A stretch of 64,000 bases of DNA, taken from contig NZ_AYYO01000037.1 of the NCBI RefSeq assembly GCF_001436225.1, positions 1 to 64,000 of the forward strand. The letters run 5' to 3'. Numbering within the stretch: position 1 is the first letter of the stretch; the number at the start of each line of letters is the position of its first letter. A program made the translations under genes and the position numbers. This document shows, one piece after another, positions 15,311 to 23,649 of the stretch. Source of the DNA: Lacticaseibacillus sharpeae JCM 1186 = DSM 20505. Its GTDB lineage: Bacteria > Bacillota > Bacilli > Lactobacillales > Lactobacillaceae. The notes below the pieces were generated by a model, which was given only the letters and a program-made list of their open reading frames with translations, was not told the DNA's origin and ran no database searches.

Positions 15311-16168
15311 CTACAGAATCTCGTCCAGGATTTCTTTGACGCTGCGTGTATACCGGTTGTACAACTGGTTGGCGCTCATGTACTTGAACATGTCCAGTAG
15401 TTCACGCAATTCTTCCTTATTCTCTGGGGTCGGTGCATTGCGTTCGATATAGCACAAGTTGAGGAAGCGCCGCCGGTAGATAATTAAACTAATCGTCAGC
15501 GGGATTTCCTGGTCGTTAAACAACCGCAAAAGCACCTGGGCATACGCGGAATCACGCATCATCAAGACCTCGGCCGCGTTCAGCAGGGCCGTCCAACCAT
15601 CTTGGTACAACGACATATTCCAGCTGCGAATATCATCGAGCCGGTTCAATAATTCGCGTGCCAGCAGGTACACTTGATTATCTGGTAACAAGGTGAGGGA
15701 GTTCCCAAAGAGGATGACCTCATCTTCATTCCACTCGGGCAGGCTGCGCAGATTCGTGGATAACCGTTCAAGGTCACTGTCGTCTACGAGCACCTCACCC
15801 GTGAGGTCACAAAAAAGACCGGCAGCAGACATCATGTCGGCGAAGTCAATCATGGACTTAGAGGCCCGGTACGTTGCCACCTGGCCTTCAACAATTTTGC
15901 GCATTCCGTCGGCGTCCGCCGCCCGGTACGCGCTAATCACCTTAAACAAAAAGGCGCCCGCGTGGCCAGTACTGCGATCACTCAGGCTAGCAAACTCACG
16001 AAAAGTAACCCCCATATTATTGAGTAGTTTTGTGACTTTGCCGGCAGTCAGATCTGCCACATCATTTTCAAACTTGGAAACCGTCGCAACTGATACCACA
16101 CCCTTGGCCACATCTTTAAGCGCAATGCCGCGGTCTTGGCGCAGTTGCCGAAAATTTTCACCAAGCAT
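15311..16168 (-). CDS. Rgg/GadR/MutR family regulator
   Basis: A 285-residue regulator with N-terminal helix-turn-helix (MLGENFRQLRQDRGIALKDV, then ATVSKFENDVADLTAGKVTK) and the helical Rgg C-terminal domain. A frame opens five codons earlier, but that ATG is itself part of the ribosome site ATGAGGAGAAA, so the ATG at 16168 is chosen. It is the first gene of a two-gene operon with a distinct paralogue; the two are clearly divergent, not a recent duplication. Paired Rgg proteins can compete for the same DNA site or peptide, as Rgg2/Rgg3 do in streptococci; whether this holds here is unknown. Confidence 0.87.
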   Translation of the reverse strand: MLGENFRQLRQDRGIALKDVAKGVVSVATVSKFENDVADLTAGKVTKLLNNMGVTFREFASLSDRSTGHAGAFLFKVISAYRAADADGMRKIVEGQVATYRASKSMIDFADMMSAAGLFCDLTGEVLVDDSDLERLSTNLRSLPEWNEDEVILFGNSLTLLPDNQVYLLARELLNRLDDIRSWNMSLYQDGWTALLNAAEVLMMRDSAYAQVLLRLFNDQEIPLTISLIIYRRRFLNLCYIERNAPTPENKEELRELLDMFKYMSANQLYNRYTRSVKEILDEIL

Positions 16169-16293
16169 TATGTTTCTCCTCATCGGCGTATTATATGGTT
16201 CATTCTACCCCATTTACGGCCAAATGCGTTAACAATATTTATTATTCGTTTAAGCTGACGGTTTAAATTTTTTTACTACACAAAGTGACAAAA

Positions 16294-16336
16294 TAAAAAA
16301 CACAACGAACACTGGCTTTTCGCCTGTTCGTTGTGT
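16294..16336 (-). terminator. terminator of the ABC-F gene
   Basis: ACACAACGAACA (16300-16311) pairs with TGTTCGTTGTGT (16325-16336); on the minus strand a T run follows. It ends the ABC-F transcript 25 bases after the stop. Confidence 0.88.
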
Positions 16337-16360
16337 CCTTTGTGATTGTTTTAACTTAGC

Positions 16361-17989
16361 TTATTCGCCGTAAATCGCCTTAACCTGTTCCTGGGCGATT
16401 GGGTGTTCCAGGAATTCGTCGTAAGTCGTGCCGGCACGGTCAACGACACCCTTTGGTCCCACCTCAATGATGTGGTCGGCAATCGTCTGGATGAATTCGT
16501 GGTCATGACTGGTGAAGATTACGGCCCCAGGGAAGTCAACCAGCGCGTCGTTCAGGGACGTGATGGATTCGAGGTCCAAGTGGTTGGTTGGGTCGTCCAG
16601 AATCAAGACGTTTGGTTCTTGCAACATCAACTTAGCCAGAATACTGCGAACCTTTTCGCCCCCAGACAACACGGACAGCTGCTTGAGCACGTCGTCACCG
16701 GAGAACAACATCCGGCCGAGGAAACCGCGCAGGAATGTGTTGTCCTGCTGGTCCTTAGGTGCGAACTGGCGCAACCAGTCAAGAATCGTGTCCTGACCGT
16801 CGCCGAACGCACTGTTCAGATCCTTAGGCATGTATCCACGGCTGGTGGTCACACCCCACTTCACGCTTCCGGCGGTTGGCTTGACTTCTTCAGCGAGCAG
16901 CTGCAACAGCTGGGTCGCGGTCACGTCAGAGCGGCTGATAATGGCCGTCTTTTCGCCCGGGTTCAAGATGAAGGATGCGTCACTGATGGCCTTTTCGCCG
17001 TCAATGGTCAGCTCCAGGTTCTCGGCCCGCACCAGGTCGTTCCCGATTTCGCGCTGCTGGGTGAACTTGATGTACGGGTACTTGCGGGTACTTGGCTTGA
17101 TGTCGTCCAGCGTAATCTTGTCCAGCTGCTTCTTACGGGAGGTTGCCTGCTTGGACTTACTTGCGTTCGCGGAGAACCGTGCTACGAATTCTTGGAGCTG
17201 CTTAATCTGCTCTTCCTTCTTTGCGTTCGCGTTGGCACGGAGCTGCTGCGCGAGTTCAGAACTCTTACGCCAGAAATCGTAGTTCCCGACGTAAAGTTCG
17301 ATCTTGCCGAAGTCAACGTCACACATCTGCGTGCAGACGGCGTTCAGGAAGTGTCGGTCATGGGAAACAACCAGAACGGTGTGTTCGTAGTCGGCCAAGA
17401 AATCTTCGAGCCAAGAAATTGCGGCGGTGTCGAGCCCGTTAGTTGGTTCGTCCAGCAGCAAGACGTCGGGGTGGCCAAACAGGGCCTGCGCCAGCAAGAC
17501 CTTGACCTTCTCGCCTTCAGTCAATTCAGCCATCAGGGAGTAGTGCATGCTGTCATCAATGCCGAGCTGCTGGAGAAGCTGGGCAGCGTCGCTTTCGGCG
17601 TTCCACCCGTCCATCTCGGCGAATTCGCCTTCAAGTTCAGCGGCCTTCATCCCGTCTTCTTCAGTGAAATCAGCCTTCGCGTAGATGGCGTCCTTCTCCT
17701 GCATCACTTCGTACAAGCGCACGTAACCCTGAATCACGGTGTTCAGTACGGTCTGGTCGTCGAACGCAAAGTGGTCTTGCTTCAGGCTACTCATCCGTTC
17801 GTTCGGGCCGAGTGCAACCGTCCCCGTTGATGGTGTGAGCTTGCCTTCCAGAATCTTGAGGAACGTGGACTTGCCGGCCCCGTTCGCCCCGATAATCCCG
17901 TAACAGTTACCCTCCGTGAACTTCAGGTTGACGTCGGAGTAGAGCGTGCGGTCGGTGAAAGTCATGCTCACATTATTTACAGTTAACAT
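16361..17989 (-). CDS. ABC-F ATPase, YbiT/YkpA-like
   Basis: A 542-residue soluble protein with two ABC ATPase domains and no membrane segment. Walker A motifs are GANGAGKST near residue 35 and a degenerate second one (AIISRSDVTATQLL, lacking the GK[ST]) near residue 347. The first signature reads LTEGEKVKVLLAQAL, the second LSGGEKVRSILAKLM. Walker B motifs are VLLLDEPTNGLD and VLILDDPTNHLD. The linker (about 235-300) is rich in Lys and Gln. The overall pattern matches the YbiT/YkpA housekeeping group of ribosome-associated ABC-F proteins rather than the antibiotic-resistance type. Start ATG has AAGGAG five bases upstream. Single gene unit with its own terminator. Confidence 0.88.
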   Translation of the reverse strand: MLTVNNVSMTFTDRTLYSDVNLKFTEGNCYGIIGANGAGKSTFLKILEGKLTPSTGTVALGPNERMSSLKQDHFAFDDQTVLNTVIQGYVRLYEVMQEKDAIYAKADFTEEDGMKAAELEGEFAEMDGWNAESDAAQLLQQLGIDDSMHYSLMAELTEGEKVKVLLAQALFGHPDVLLLDEPTNGLDTAAISWLEDFLADYEHTVLVVSHDRHFLNAVCTQMCDVDFGKIELYVGNYDFWRKSSELAQQLRANANAKKEEQIKQLQEFVARFSANASKSKQATSRKKQLDKITLDDIKPSTRKYPYIKFTQQREIGNDLVRAENLELTIDGEKAISDASFILNPGEKTAIISRSDVTATQLLQLLAEEVKPTAGSVKWGVTTSRGYMPKDLNSAFGDGQDTILDWLRQFAPKDQQDNTFLRGFLGRMLFSGDDVLKQLSVLSGGEKVRSILAKLMLQEPNVLILDDPTNHLDLESITSLNDALVDFPGAVIFTSHDHEFIQTIADHIIEVGPKGVVDRAGTTYDEFLEHPIAQEQVKAIYGE

Positions 17990-18176
17990 TAAATCTCCTT
18001 CTTGCCTGCCCAGCGGAAGGTAAGGAAAGGCGTCCGCAGCTGGCGATTGTGTAGTGGTTTTGATCCGTTAAATTTGCATATACTAATATCTTACCAGATA
18101 CCCCGGTACATGTCGCATTTTCGGCAAAAGATTTGTTCCTTTTTCATAACTGTCGTGCGGGATTGCTGAAAATTAC

Positions 18177-18218
18177 AAAAAAAGCGTCCAGCACCAAGAA
18201 TTCCTGGTGCTGAACGCG
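18177..18218 (-). terminator. terminator of the metal-binding lipoprotein gene
   Basis: AGCGTCCAGCACCA pairs with TGGTGCTGAACGC (one mismatch); the minus strand continues into seven T. It lies about 20 bases after the stop at 18238. Confidence 0.87.
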
Positions 18219-18237
18219 TTGTTTACGGGCAGATTTG

Positions 18238-19119
18238 TTATTTTGGCGACTGCTGCAACTGCCCGTAGTTACTGAGCATCCAGTCTAGGTAGTTCGTGTG
18301 GTTCGGCTGCGTCTCGCGGACACTGACCACGCGCACCCCATGCTTCTTAGCGTACTGTACCACCTGGGTGACGATGGGGCTATCGGATTGCTTGTTATTC
18401 ACGAACACGGCAATTTTGCCGCTGCGCAAGTCCGCCCGCAGCTGCGTCAATTCTTGCGGCGTCGGGTCGGTGCCATCCTCGATGCTTTTGGCGAAGCTGG
18501 TATCGATTAACTTGTAGCCGACCGCCTGCAACCCGTAATCAAAGACGGGCTCTGAAGACGCGGCGTACTTGTTTTTGCCCGTATTCGCCAGCTTCGTCAC
18601 GGCATTCTTGAGTGGCTGGAGGCTCTTCCGGTACGCCGCCGCGTTGCGCTTGTACGCCGCCGCGTGTGCTGGATCAAGCTTAGCGAACTTGCGCGTGAGC
18701 GTCTTGGTCAGGGCGAACATCACTGTGGGATCGTAAAATACGTGTTCATTATCCCCGTCCTTGCGGTGCAGCACGTCCGTTGCCACCTGCAGGCTCTCGG
18801 CATCCGGGTTGGCCGCGTTGACGAGCTTGTCCAGCCAGTCATCATAACCGAGGCCGTTGCTAATCACGATATCAGCATCTGCCACCAGCTTACCGGTCGC
18901 CGTTGTCGGTTCGAAATCGTGTGGATCAGTGTTGGCGTTTGCGATAATCGCCGTTGCGTGCCCGTACTTGCCCAGCACCGCGCTGGCCGCCTCCTGGTAC
19001 ACGCGCAGGCTCGTGACCACGTGCAACTTGCCGGACTGCTTAGCGGGCTGCGTCTTGCCGCACGCCGCGAGCACCACCAGCAGGAGCACTGTCATTAATA
19101 GGGAAATTCGCTTACGCAC
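18238..19119 (-). CDS. zinc/manganese ABC transporter substrate-binding lipoprotein (ZnuA/PsaA family)
   Basis: A lipoprotein of the cluster A-I metal-binding family that delivers Zn or Mn to an ABC importer. From the GTG at 19119 it is 293 residues with a clean lipoprotein signal (MRKRISLLMTVLLLVVLAAC, lipobox LAAC). Family signs are the metal ligand region ANTDPHDFEPTT, the second His near NEHVFYDPTVMFAL and the C-terminal FVNNKQSDSP region. A His-rich loop typical of many ZnuA proteins is absent. The GTG has AGGTGG six bases upstream; a longer frame begins at 19152 without a good site. No permease or ATPase gene lies beside it, so it must use a transporter encoded elsewhere. Confidence 0.85.
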   Translation of the reverse strand: MRKRISLLMTVLLLVVLAACGKTQPAKQSGKLHVVTSLRVYQEAASAVLGKYGHATAIIANANTDPHDFEPTTATGKLVADADIVISNGLGYDDWLDKLVNAANPDAESLQVATDVLHRKDGDNEHVFYDPTVMFALTKTLTRKFAKLDPAHAAAYKRNAAAYRKSLQPLKNAVTKLANTGKNKYAASSEPVFDYGLQAVGYKLIDTSFAKSIEDGTDPTPQELTQLRADLRSGKIAVFVNNKQSDSPIVTQVVQYAKKHGVRVVSVRETQPNHTNYLDWMLSNYGQLQQSPK

Positions 19120-19375
19120 AGTGTGCCACCTCATCCTTTTCGTCCCGTTCACTTACTTCTTGTACCTAAATTCTACCTTAGTGCCGGGGTGAGGGCAAAT
19201 CCGCTGCTGTTATACTGAAAATAAAGTTCTGTACCATTATTCGTGAAACAGGCACGACAAGAATGAACAGTTTTCCGAACGTTCTTGTTAATTTACGGGA
19301 TAAGTAATCGCTACCAGTCTTTTGCTAGTCCTGATTGAAACAAGCCACAAACGTTGTAATAGCGGCTTTTTCTGA
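19120..19375. other. intergenic region between divergent genes
   Basis: This stretch separates the minus-strand lipoprotein gene from the plus-strand dehydrogenase promoter. A possible -10 for the lipoprotein gene is not obvious, and no metal-regulator box was recognised. No gene is supported here. Confidence 0.5.
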
Positions 19376-19419
19376 TGTTTACATAAGCATAAACGGGCGA
19401 TATTATGTATATGTAAACA
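19376..19419 (+). promoter_or_regulatory. promoter flanked by a 10-bp inverted repeat
   Basis: TTTACA (19378-19383), 17 bases, TATTAT (19401-19406) form a strong plus-strand promoter. TGTTTACATA (19376-19385) overlaps the -35 and its exact complement TATGTAAACA (19410-19419) lies just past the -10. The symmetric placement around the promoter suggests a repressor operator. It is not a standard Rex or CcpA site. Confidence 0.72.
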
Positions 19420-19487
19420 AACGATTCTCGCTTTACAAAGTGTTTTGTGTAGATAGCACAGTCGAACAATCTAAAGGAGAGACAATA

Positions 19488-20903
19488 ATGCCAGAGACAG
19501 CTACTGTGGAACCACAAACTTCAGCTGAAGATCAGATTAACGATCTCGTTGCCAAGGCGCAACTTGCATTTGATGCGTACCAGTCATACACCCAGGAACA
19601 GGTTGACGCAATCTGTCAGGCAATGGTGACCGCTGCTGCCGCCCACGCCAAGGAACTTGCAACGCTTGCGTACAAGGAAACCGGCCGTGGTAACGCGGAA
19701 GACAAGACCATCAAGAACATCTACGCCGCTCAGTACATCTGGAAGCAGATCAAGAACGACAAGACGGTTGGCACCATTGAAGTTGATGAAGCCAAGAAGA
19801 TTGAGAAGATTGCCGAACCCCTCGGCATCATCGCTGGGGTAACCCCCGTAACCAACCCAACTTCCACCGTTATCTTCAAGATTCTGCTGGCCCTGAAGAC
19901 CCGCAACGCAATCATCTTCAGTCTGCACCCACAGGCACTTCAGTGTGGGGTTGCGACCGCACGGCTGATGGCCCAGGCTGCGGTTGACGCTGGTGCGCCA
20001 GCTAACCTGGTTCAGTGGATCTCCCACCCAAGCATCGAAGCTTCTAACGCTTTGCTCCAGCACCCTGGCGTATCCATCGTGCTGGCAACTGGTGGCCCTG
20101 GCCTGGTTAAGGCTGCATACTCAACCGGTAAGCCTGCCCTCGGTGTCGGTCCTGGTAACGCCCCTGCTTACATTGAAAAGACAGCCAACGTGAAGTCCGC
20201 GGTTACGGACATCATGCTGTCCAAGACCTTCGATAACGGGATGATTTGCGCAAGCGAAAACAGTATCGTAGTTGACCGCGAAATCCTCAGCGAAGTGAAG
20301 GACGAATTCACCAAGCAAGGTGCTTACTTCGTTCCTGAAGCAGACCTCCAGAAGCTCTCCGACGCCGTGATTGACCCCCAGCGGCACACCGTTCGTGGCC
20401 CCGTTGCTGGTCAGTCTGCCGAGAAGATTGCCGAACTCGCCGGCATCAAGGTTCCTGCTGGCACCAAGTTGCTCATCGGTAAGCTTGATGGCATCGGCAC
20501 CAACTTCCCATTCTCTGGCGAAAAGCTGAGCCCAACGTTGTCCATGTACGTTGCGAACACCACGGATGCCGCAATGAACATGTGCCTCGGCCTGCTGAAC
20601 TACGGTGGTCTCGGCCACACAGCCGTTCTGCACACCCAGGACAACAACATCGTTGACCGCTTCGGCCACGAAATGCCTGCTTGCCGGATTCTGATCAACA
20701 CCCCAGGTTCACTTGGCGGTATCGGTGGCCTGTTCAACGGCCTTACCCCGTCCCTGACCCTCGGGACCGGGACGTACGGGAAGAACTCTATTTCCCACAA
20801 CCTGTCCACCGGTGACCTGCTTAACATCAAGTACGTTTCCCGTCCTACCCGCCACCCAATCGAATTCATCAACGAACTCCGGGCACTCGTGCAGGCACGC
20901 TAA
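19488..20903 (+). CDS. acylating acetaldehyde dehydrogenase (stand-alone)
   Basis: A 471-residue CoA-acylating aldehyde dehydrogenase converting acetyl-CoA and NADH to acetaldehyde, or the reverse. It corresponds to the N-terminal half of the bifunctional AdhE: AGVTPVTNPTSTVIFK, the NAD-binding ATGGPGLVKAAYSTGKPA, the catalytic Cys in FDNGMICASENS (about residue 253) and the C-terminal RILINTPGSLGGIGGLFNGL are all present. The iron-dependent alcohol dehydrogenase half is missing and the protein ends normally. The frame extends upstream, but the ATG at 19488 has GGAGAG at good spacing. It is a single-gene unit with a strong promoter, an operator-like repeat and a terminator. Codon choice suggests high expression. 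It would need a separate alcohol dehydrogenase. Confidence 0.9.
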   Translation: MPETATVEPQTSAEDQINDLVAKAQLAFDAYQSYTQEQVDAICQAMVTAAAAHAKELATLAYKETGRGNAEDKTIKNIYAAQYIWKQIKNDKTVGTIEVDEAKKIEKIAEPLGIIAGVTPVTNPTSTVIFKILLALKTRNAIIFSLHPQALQCGVATARLMAQAAVDAGAPANLVQWISHPSIEASNALLQHPGVSIVLATGGPGLVKAAYSTGKPALGVGPGNAPAYIEKTANVKSAVTDIMLSKTFDNGMICASENSIVVDREILSEVKDEFTKQGAYFVPEADLQKLSDAVIDPQRHTVRGPVAGQSAEKIAELAGIKVPAGTKLLIGKLDGIGTNFPFSGEKLSPTLSMYVANTTDAAMNMCLGLLNYGGLGHTAVLHTQDNNIVDRFGHEMPACRILINTPGSLGGIGGLFNGLTPSLTLGTGTYGKNSISHNLSTGDLLNIKYVSRPTRHPIEFINELRALVQAR

Positions 20904-20927
20904 ACTGCAAACTAAACTAAACGTCTA

Positions 20928-20974
20928 AACGACCCCTGTTTGTGCCAATTGTTGGTACTAACAGGGGCCGTTTT
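20928..20974 (+). terminator. terminator of the aldehyde dehydrogenase gene
   Basis: CCCCTGTT (20933-20940) and AACAGGGG (20960-20967) form a stem, extended by AACG/CGTT outside one mismatch, followed by TTTT and a T-rich stretch. Confidence 0.85.
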
Positions 20975-21078
20975 ATGTTTTTCACCAATTAACTTACAAA
21001 TATATAGTTATTTCTTGCACAAACCGGCCAAGCAAGTGTTAGAATTTGAAGGATGACTATACGGAGGCAAAGCAACCC

Positions 21079-21951
21079 ATGATTGAGCAATACGAGCTTG
21101 TCCAACAAGCACCAGGCTTACCATTTAAATACTTCGCGCACGACCCACTGACCGACATCAACGTTGCGCCCCACTGGCACCAGGGGATTGAACTGAACTT
21201 CCTGGTCGCCGGGGGCACGCTTAAGTTCGTGACCAACGGCCGCACCCGGGACTACGAACCGGGCGACATCTGGGCCGTTAACCGCCGCGACGTGCACAGC
21301 GCGACAGGTGACCCCGCCCTTGACTGGCAAGAATTCGGCTTCATCATCGATGACAAGTTCCTCACCTCACGCCTGACGGAAAGCGTCAACTGGCACCTGG
21401 GGCTGGAAGGTAAGCAAACGGGGATGGTCATCCCCACCGCCTACTCCGAGATTCGCGAGCACGGACTAGCAATGCACCACTTGCTGCAGCACCAGCTCAC
21501 CGACTTCACCCGCCTGCAGGTACTCAGCCACTTCTATGCACTGCTGGTGGTGCTGGGAGAAAACTTCGCCACCCCAGTCGCGAGCGCTGACATCAACCCG
21601 AACCCGCGGCTGATTAATGCGGTCATGACAACCATCAACCAGGAGTTCGACCGCCAGCTAAGCGGCAGCGAACTCGCCCGCATTTTCCACGTCTCCCTCA
21701 CCACCTTGAACCAGCAGTTCAACGCCAACGTGCAGATGCCCGTCAACAAATACATCCGCTTCGTCCGGCTCCTGAACGCGCGGCGGATGTTGCTGGAATC
21801 TGACAACACGCTGGAATACATCGCCAGCGCGTGCGGCTTCAGCAGTGACAAGACGTTCGTGCGCAACTTCAAGGAATGGAAACACATGACGCCGTCTGAC
21901 TACCGGCATGCGTTTGCTAGGTACCACCGGGTCGACGCATCATGCCTCTAG
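21079..21951 (+). CDS. AraC family regulator
   Basis: A 290-residue regulator with an N-terminal cupin-like sensor (PHWHQGIELNFLVAGG at about residues 33-48) and a C-terminal double helix-turn-helix AraC domain (LSGSELARIFHVSLTTLNQQ; LEYIASACGFSSDKTFVRNF). The frame opens earlier with TTG, but the ATG at 21079 has GGAGG eleven bases upstream. It stands alone between the acetaldehyde dehydrogenase and the O-acetyltransferase, all on the plus strand. The sensor type usually binds sugars or small organic ligands. Its targets cannot be told from context. Confidence 0.9.
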   Translation: MIEQYELVQQAPGLPFKYFAHDPLTDINVAPHWHQGIELNFLVAGGTLKFVTNGRTRDYEPGDIWAVNRRDVHSATGDPALDWQEFGFIIDDKFLTSRLTESVNWHLGLEGKQTGMVIPTAYSEIREHGLAMHHLLQHQLTDFTRLQVLSHFYALLVVLGENFATPVASADINPNPRLINAVMTTINQEFDRQLSGSELARIFHVSLTTLNQQFNANVQMPVNKYIRFVRLLNARRMLLESDNTLEYIASACGFSSDKTFVRNFKEWKHMTPSDYRHAFARYHRVDASCL

Positions 21952-21965
21952 AAGTGCAGCACATC

Positions 21966-21996
21966 AAGGATTGGCCATCACGGCCAATCCTTTTTT
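21966..21996 (+). terminator. terminator of the AraC gene
   Basis: GGATTGGCC, loop ATCAC, GGCCAATCC, then six T, starting 16 bases after the stop. Confidence 0.92.
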
Positions 21997-22099
21997 AGTA
22001 CCACTGGTTGTAAAACTGCAACCAAACGCTTTCAAAAATGTCCCCTTGAGTAAACGGATGCATGCTAAACTAAATGGGTAAGTGAAAGGGGATACATAC

Positions 22100-22720
22100 A
22101 TGAGCTTTGATAAAACCCGCATGCTGCACGGCAAACTATACCGTGCTGATGATCCGCAACTGCGGACAATGCACCGGCACGCGCAGCAATTATTATATTT
22201 GTACAACCAAACCGCACCGGAAGACGACAGTGCTCGGGCCAAACTGCTAGCCCAAATCCTGAACGTGCCCGCAACCGACGCCCACTTCGAACCGCCGATG
22301 CGCATGGATTACGGCGTCAATGTGCAGGTCGGCAAGAACTTCTACGCCAACTTTGATAGCATTCTCCTCGACGTTGCGCCAATCACGATTGGCGATAACG
22401 TCATGTTCGGCCCCCGCGTTGGCATCTACACGGCCGGCCACCCGCTCAGTCCAACTGTGCGCAATGATGGGCTGGAGTACGGTCACCCCATCACCATCGG
22501 TAACAATGTCTGGCTGGGCGGCAACGTCACGGTGTGCCCCGGCGTCACGATTGGTGATGACGTGGTCATCGGTGCCGGCGCCGTCGTGACGCGCGACATT
22601 CCCTCCGGCGTGATTGCCGCTGGCGTACCCGCCACCCCGATTCGGCCCATCACCGAAGACGATGAAACCTACTGGCAGGCTGAAGCCGCTAAGTACTACA
22701 GCGCCAAGAACAACATTTAG
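22100..22720 (+). CDS. maa: sugar O-acetyltransferase (maltose/galactoside type)
   Basis: A 206-residue acetyl-CoA-dependent sugar O-acetyltransferase of the LacA/Maa/NodL group. It has the N-terminal helical Mac region (MLHGKLYRADDPQLRTMHRH) and a left-handed beta-helix of hexapeptide repeats (ITIGDNVMFGPRVGIYTAGH and later VTIGDDVVIGAGAVVTRDIP), with the catalytic His in TAGHPL. The length is typical. A GTG opens the frame six codons earlier, but AAAGGGG stands eight bases before the ATG at 22100. The HAD phosphatase gene follows after 11 bases, so the two form an operon. These enzymes acetylate excess sugars; the physiological substrate is unknown. Confidence 0.92.
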   Translation: MSFDKTRMLHGKLYRADDPQLRTMHRHAQQLLYLYNQTAPEDDSARAKLLAQILNVPATDAHFEPPMRMDYGVNVQVGKNFYANFDSILLDVAPITIGDNVMFGPRVGIYTAGHPLSPTVRNDGLEYGHPITIGNNVWLGGNVTVCPGVTIGDDVVIGAGAVVTRDIPSGVIAAGVPATPIRPITEDDETYWQAEAAKYYSAKNNI

Positions 22721-22731
22721 GAGGAGAGACG

Positions 22732-23520
22732 ATGACTAAACTTGTAGCAGTGGATATGGATGGCACCTTTCTGCGCAGCGACATGACCTATGACGAAGCG
22801 CTCTTCGCCAAGTTGCACGAACGGATGCTGGACCTTGGCGTCCAGTTCGTCTGTGCCAGTGGCAACCAGTACTTCCAGCTGCAGTCGTTCTTCACCAAGT
22901 ACCCCGACGTGATTTACGTGGCGGAAAACGGGGCGTACATTCGCAGCCGGGAACGCGTACTCAAGGTGTACGCGTTCAACGCAGCGGTTGTCGCCCAGAT
23001 TCTGACCGCACTGCGCAGTGTCGCCGACATTAAGCTGCTGGTCTGCGGGCAAAACAGCGCCTATGCCGAAAGCACCATGGATCCGGACCACGTCGAATTC
23101 ATGCGCAACTACTACCACGAGCTGGAGGTCATCGATAGCTTCGACCACATCGACGACGCCATCTTGAAGTTCGCTATCAGCTGCCCACCAGAACAAACGG
23201 CAGCAATCGTGGCAACGCTCGAGCACAAACTCGGCGCGCTTGCGGACGTCACTAGCAGCGGCCACGGCGACATCGACATCATCCAGCCGGGTCTGAACAA
23301 GGCGGCTGGACTCAAGGAGCTGGGGCAGCTGCTACACATCGACCTCAGCGACATGATGGCATTCGGCGACGGCGGCAACGACCTGGAGATGATTCGCGAA
23401 GTCGGCACTGGGGTCGCGATGGCGAACGCCCAGCCAGACGTCAAGGCCGTGGCCGACGCGGAAACCAGCGATAACGAAACACAAGGTGTGCTGGCGTATT
23501 TGGCAGCACATCTGGAATAG
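22732..23520 (+). CDS. Cof-type HAD-IIB phosphatase
   Basis: A 262-residue haloacid-dehalogenase hydrolase of the Cof/YidA subgroup, which dephosphorylates sugar phosphates or flavin and cofactor phosphates. Motif I is VDMDGTF with nucleophile Asp8 and Asp10; the C2 cap lies in the middle; motif III is the Lys in LNKAAGLKELG and motif IV is FGDGGNDLEMI. A strong ribosome site (AGGAGGAGAG) lies in the 11-base gap after the acetyltransferase gene. Coupling with a sugar acetyltransferase hints at sugar-phosphate overflow control, but this is inference. Confidence 0.92.
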   Translation: MTKLVAVDMDGTFLRSDMTYDEALFAKLHERMLDLGVQFVCASGNQYFQLQSFFTKYPDVIYVAENGAYIRSRERVLKVYAFNAAVVAQILTALRSVADIKLLVCGQNSAYAESTMDPDHVEFMRNYYHELEVIDSFDHIDDAILKFAISCPPEQTAAIVATLEHKLGALADVTSSGHGDIDIIQPGLNKAAGLKELGQLLHIDLSDMMAFGDGGNDLEMIREVGTGVAMANAQPDVKAVADAETSDNETQGVLAYLAAHLE

Positions 23521-23530
23521 CGATATATGT

Positions 23531-23564
23531 AAAATGGAGCGCCCAGCTGGACGCTCCATTTTTT
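23531..23564. terminator. bidirectional terminator
   Basis: AAAATGGAGCG and CGCTCCATTTTTT form a hairpin with A and T runs on both sides. It serves the HAD gene on the plus strand and can serve the convergent Rgg pair on the minus strand. Confidence 0.88.
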
Positions 23565-23649
23565 ACTCTTTACAGTTACTTGGAATGGTGCTTTGCAGGG
23601 ATTTCACCTGTACTCTATCACCCAACGGAAAAACCACATCAATTCACAC

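Noticed and set aside
16170-16232. 20-codon hydrophobic frame MFLLIGVLYGSFYPIYGQMR opposite the first Rgg gene
   Set aside because: It looked like a divergent pheromone gene, but it is antisense to the Rgg ribosome site and has none of its own.
16403-17830. 475-codon open frame on the plus strand
   Set aside because: It is fully antisense to the ABC-F gene, whose motifs are certain. Long shadow frames are expected in GC-rich coding DNA.
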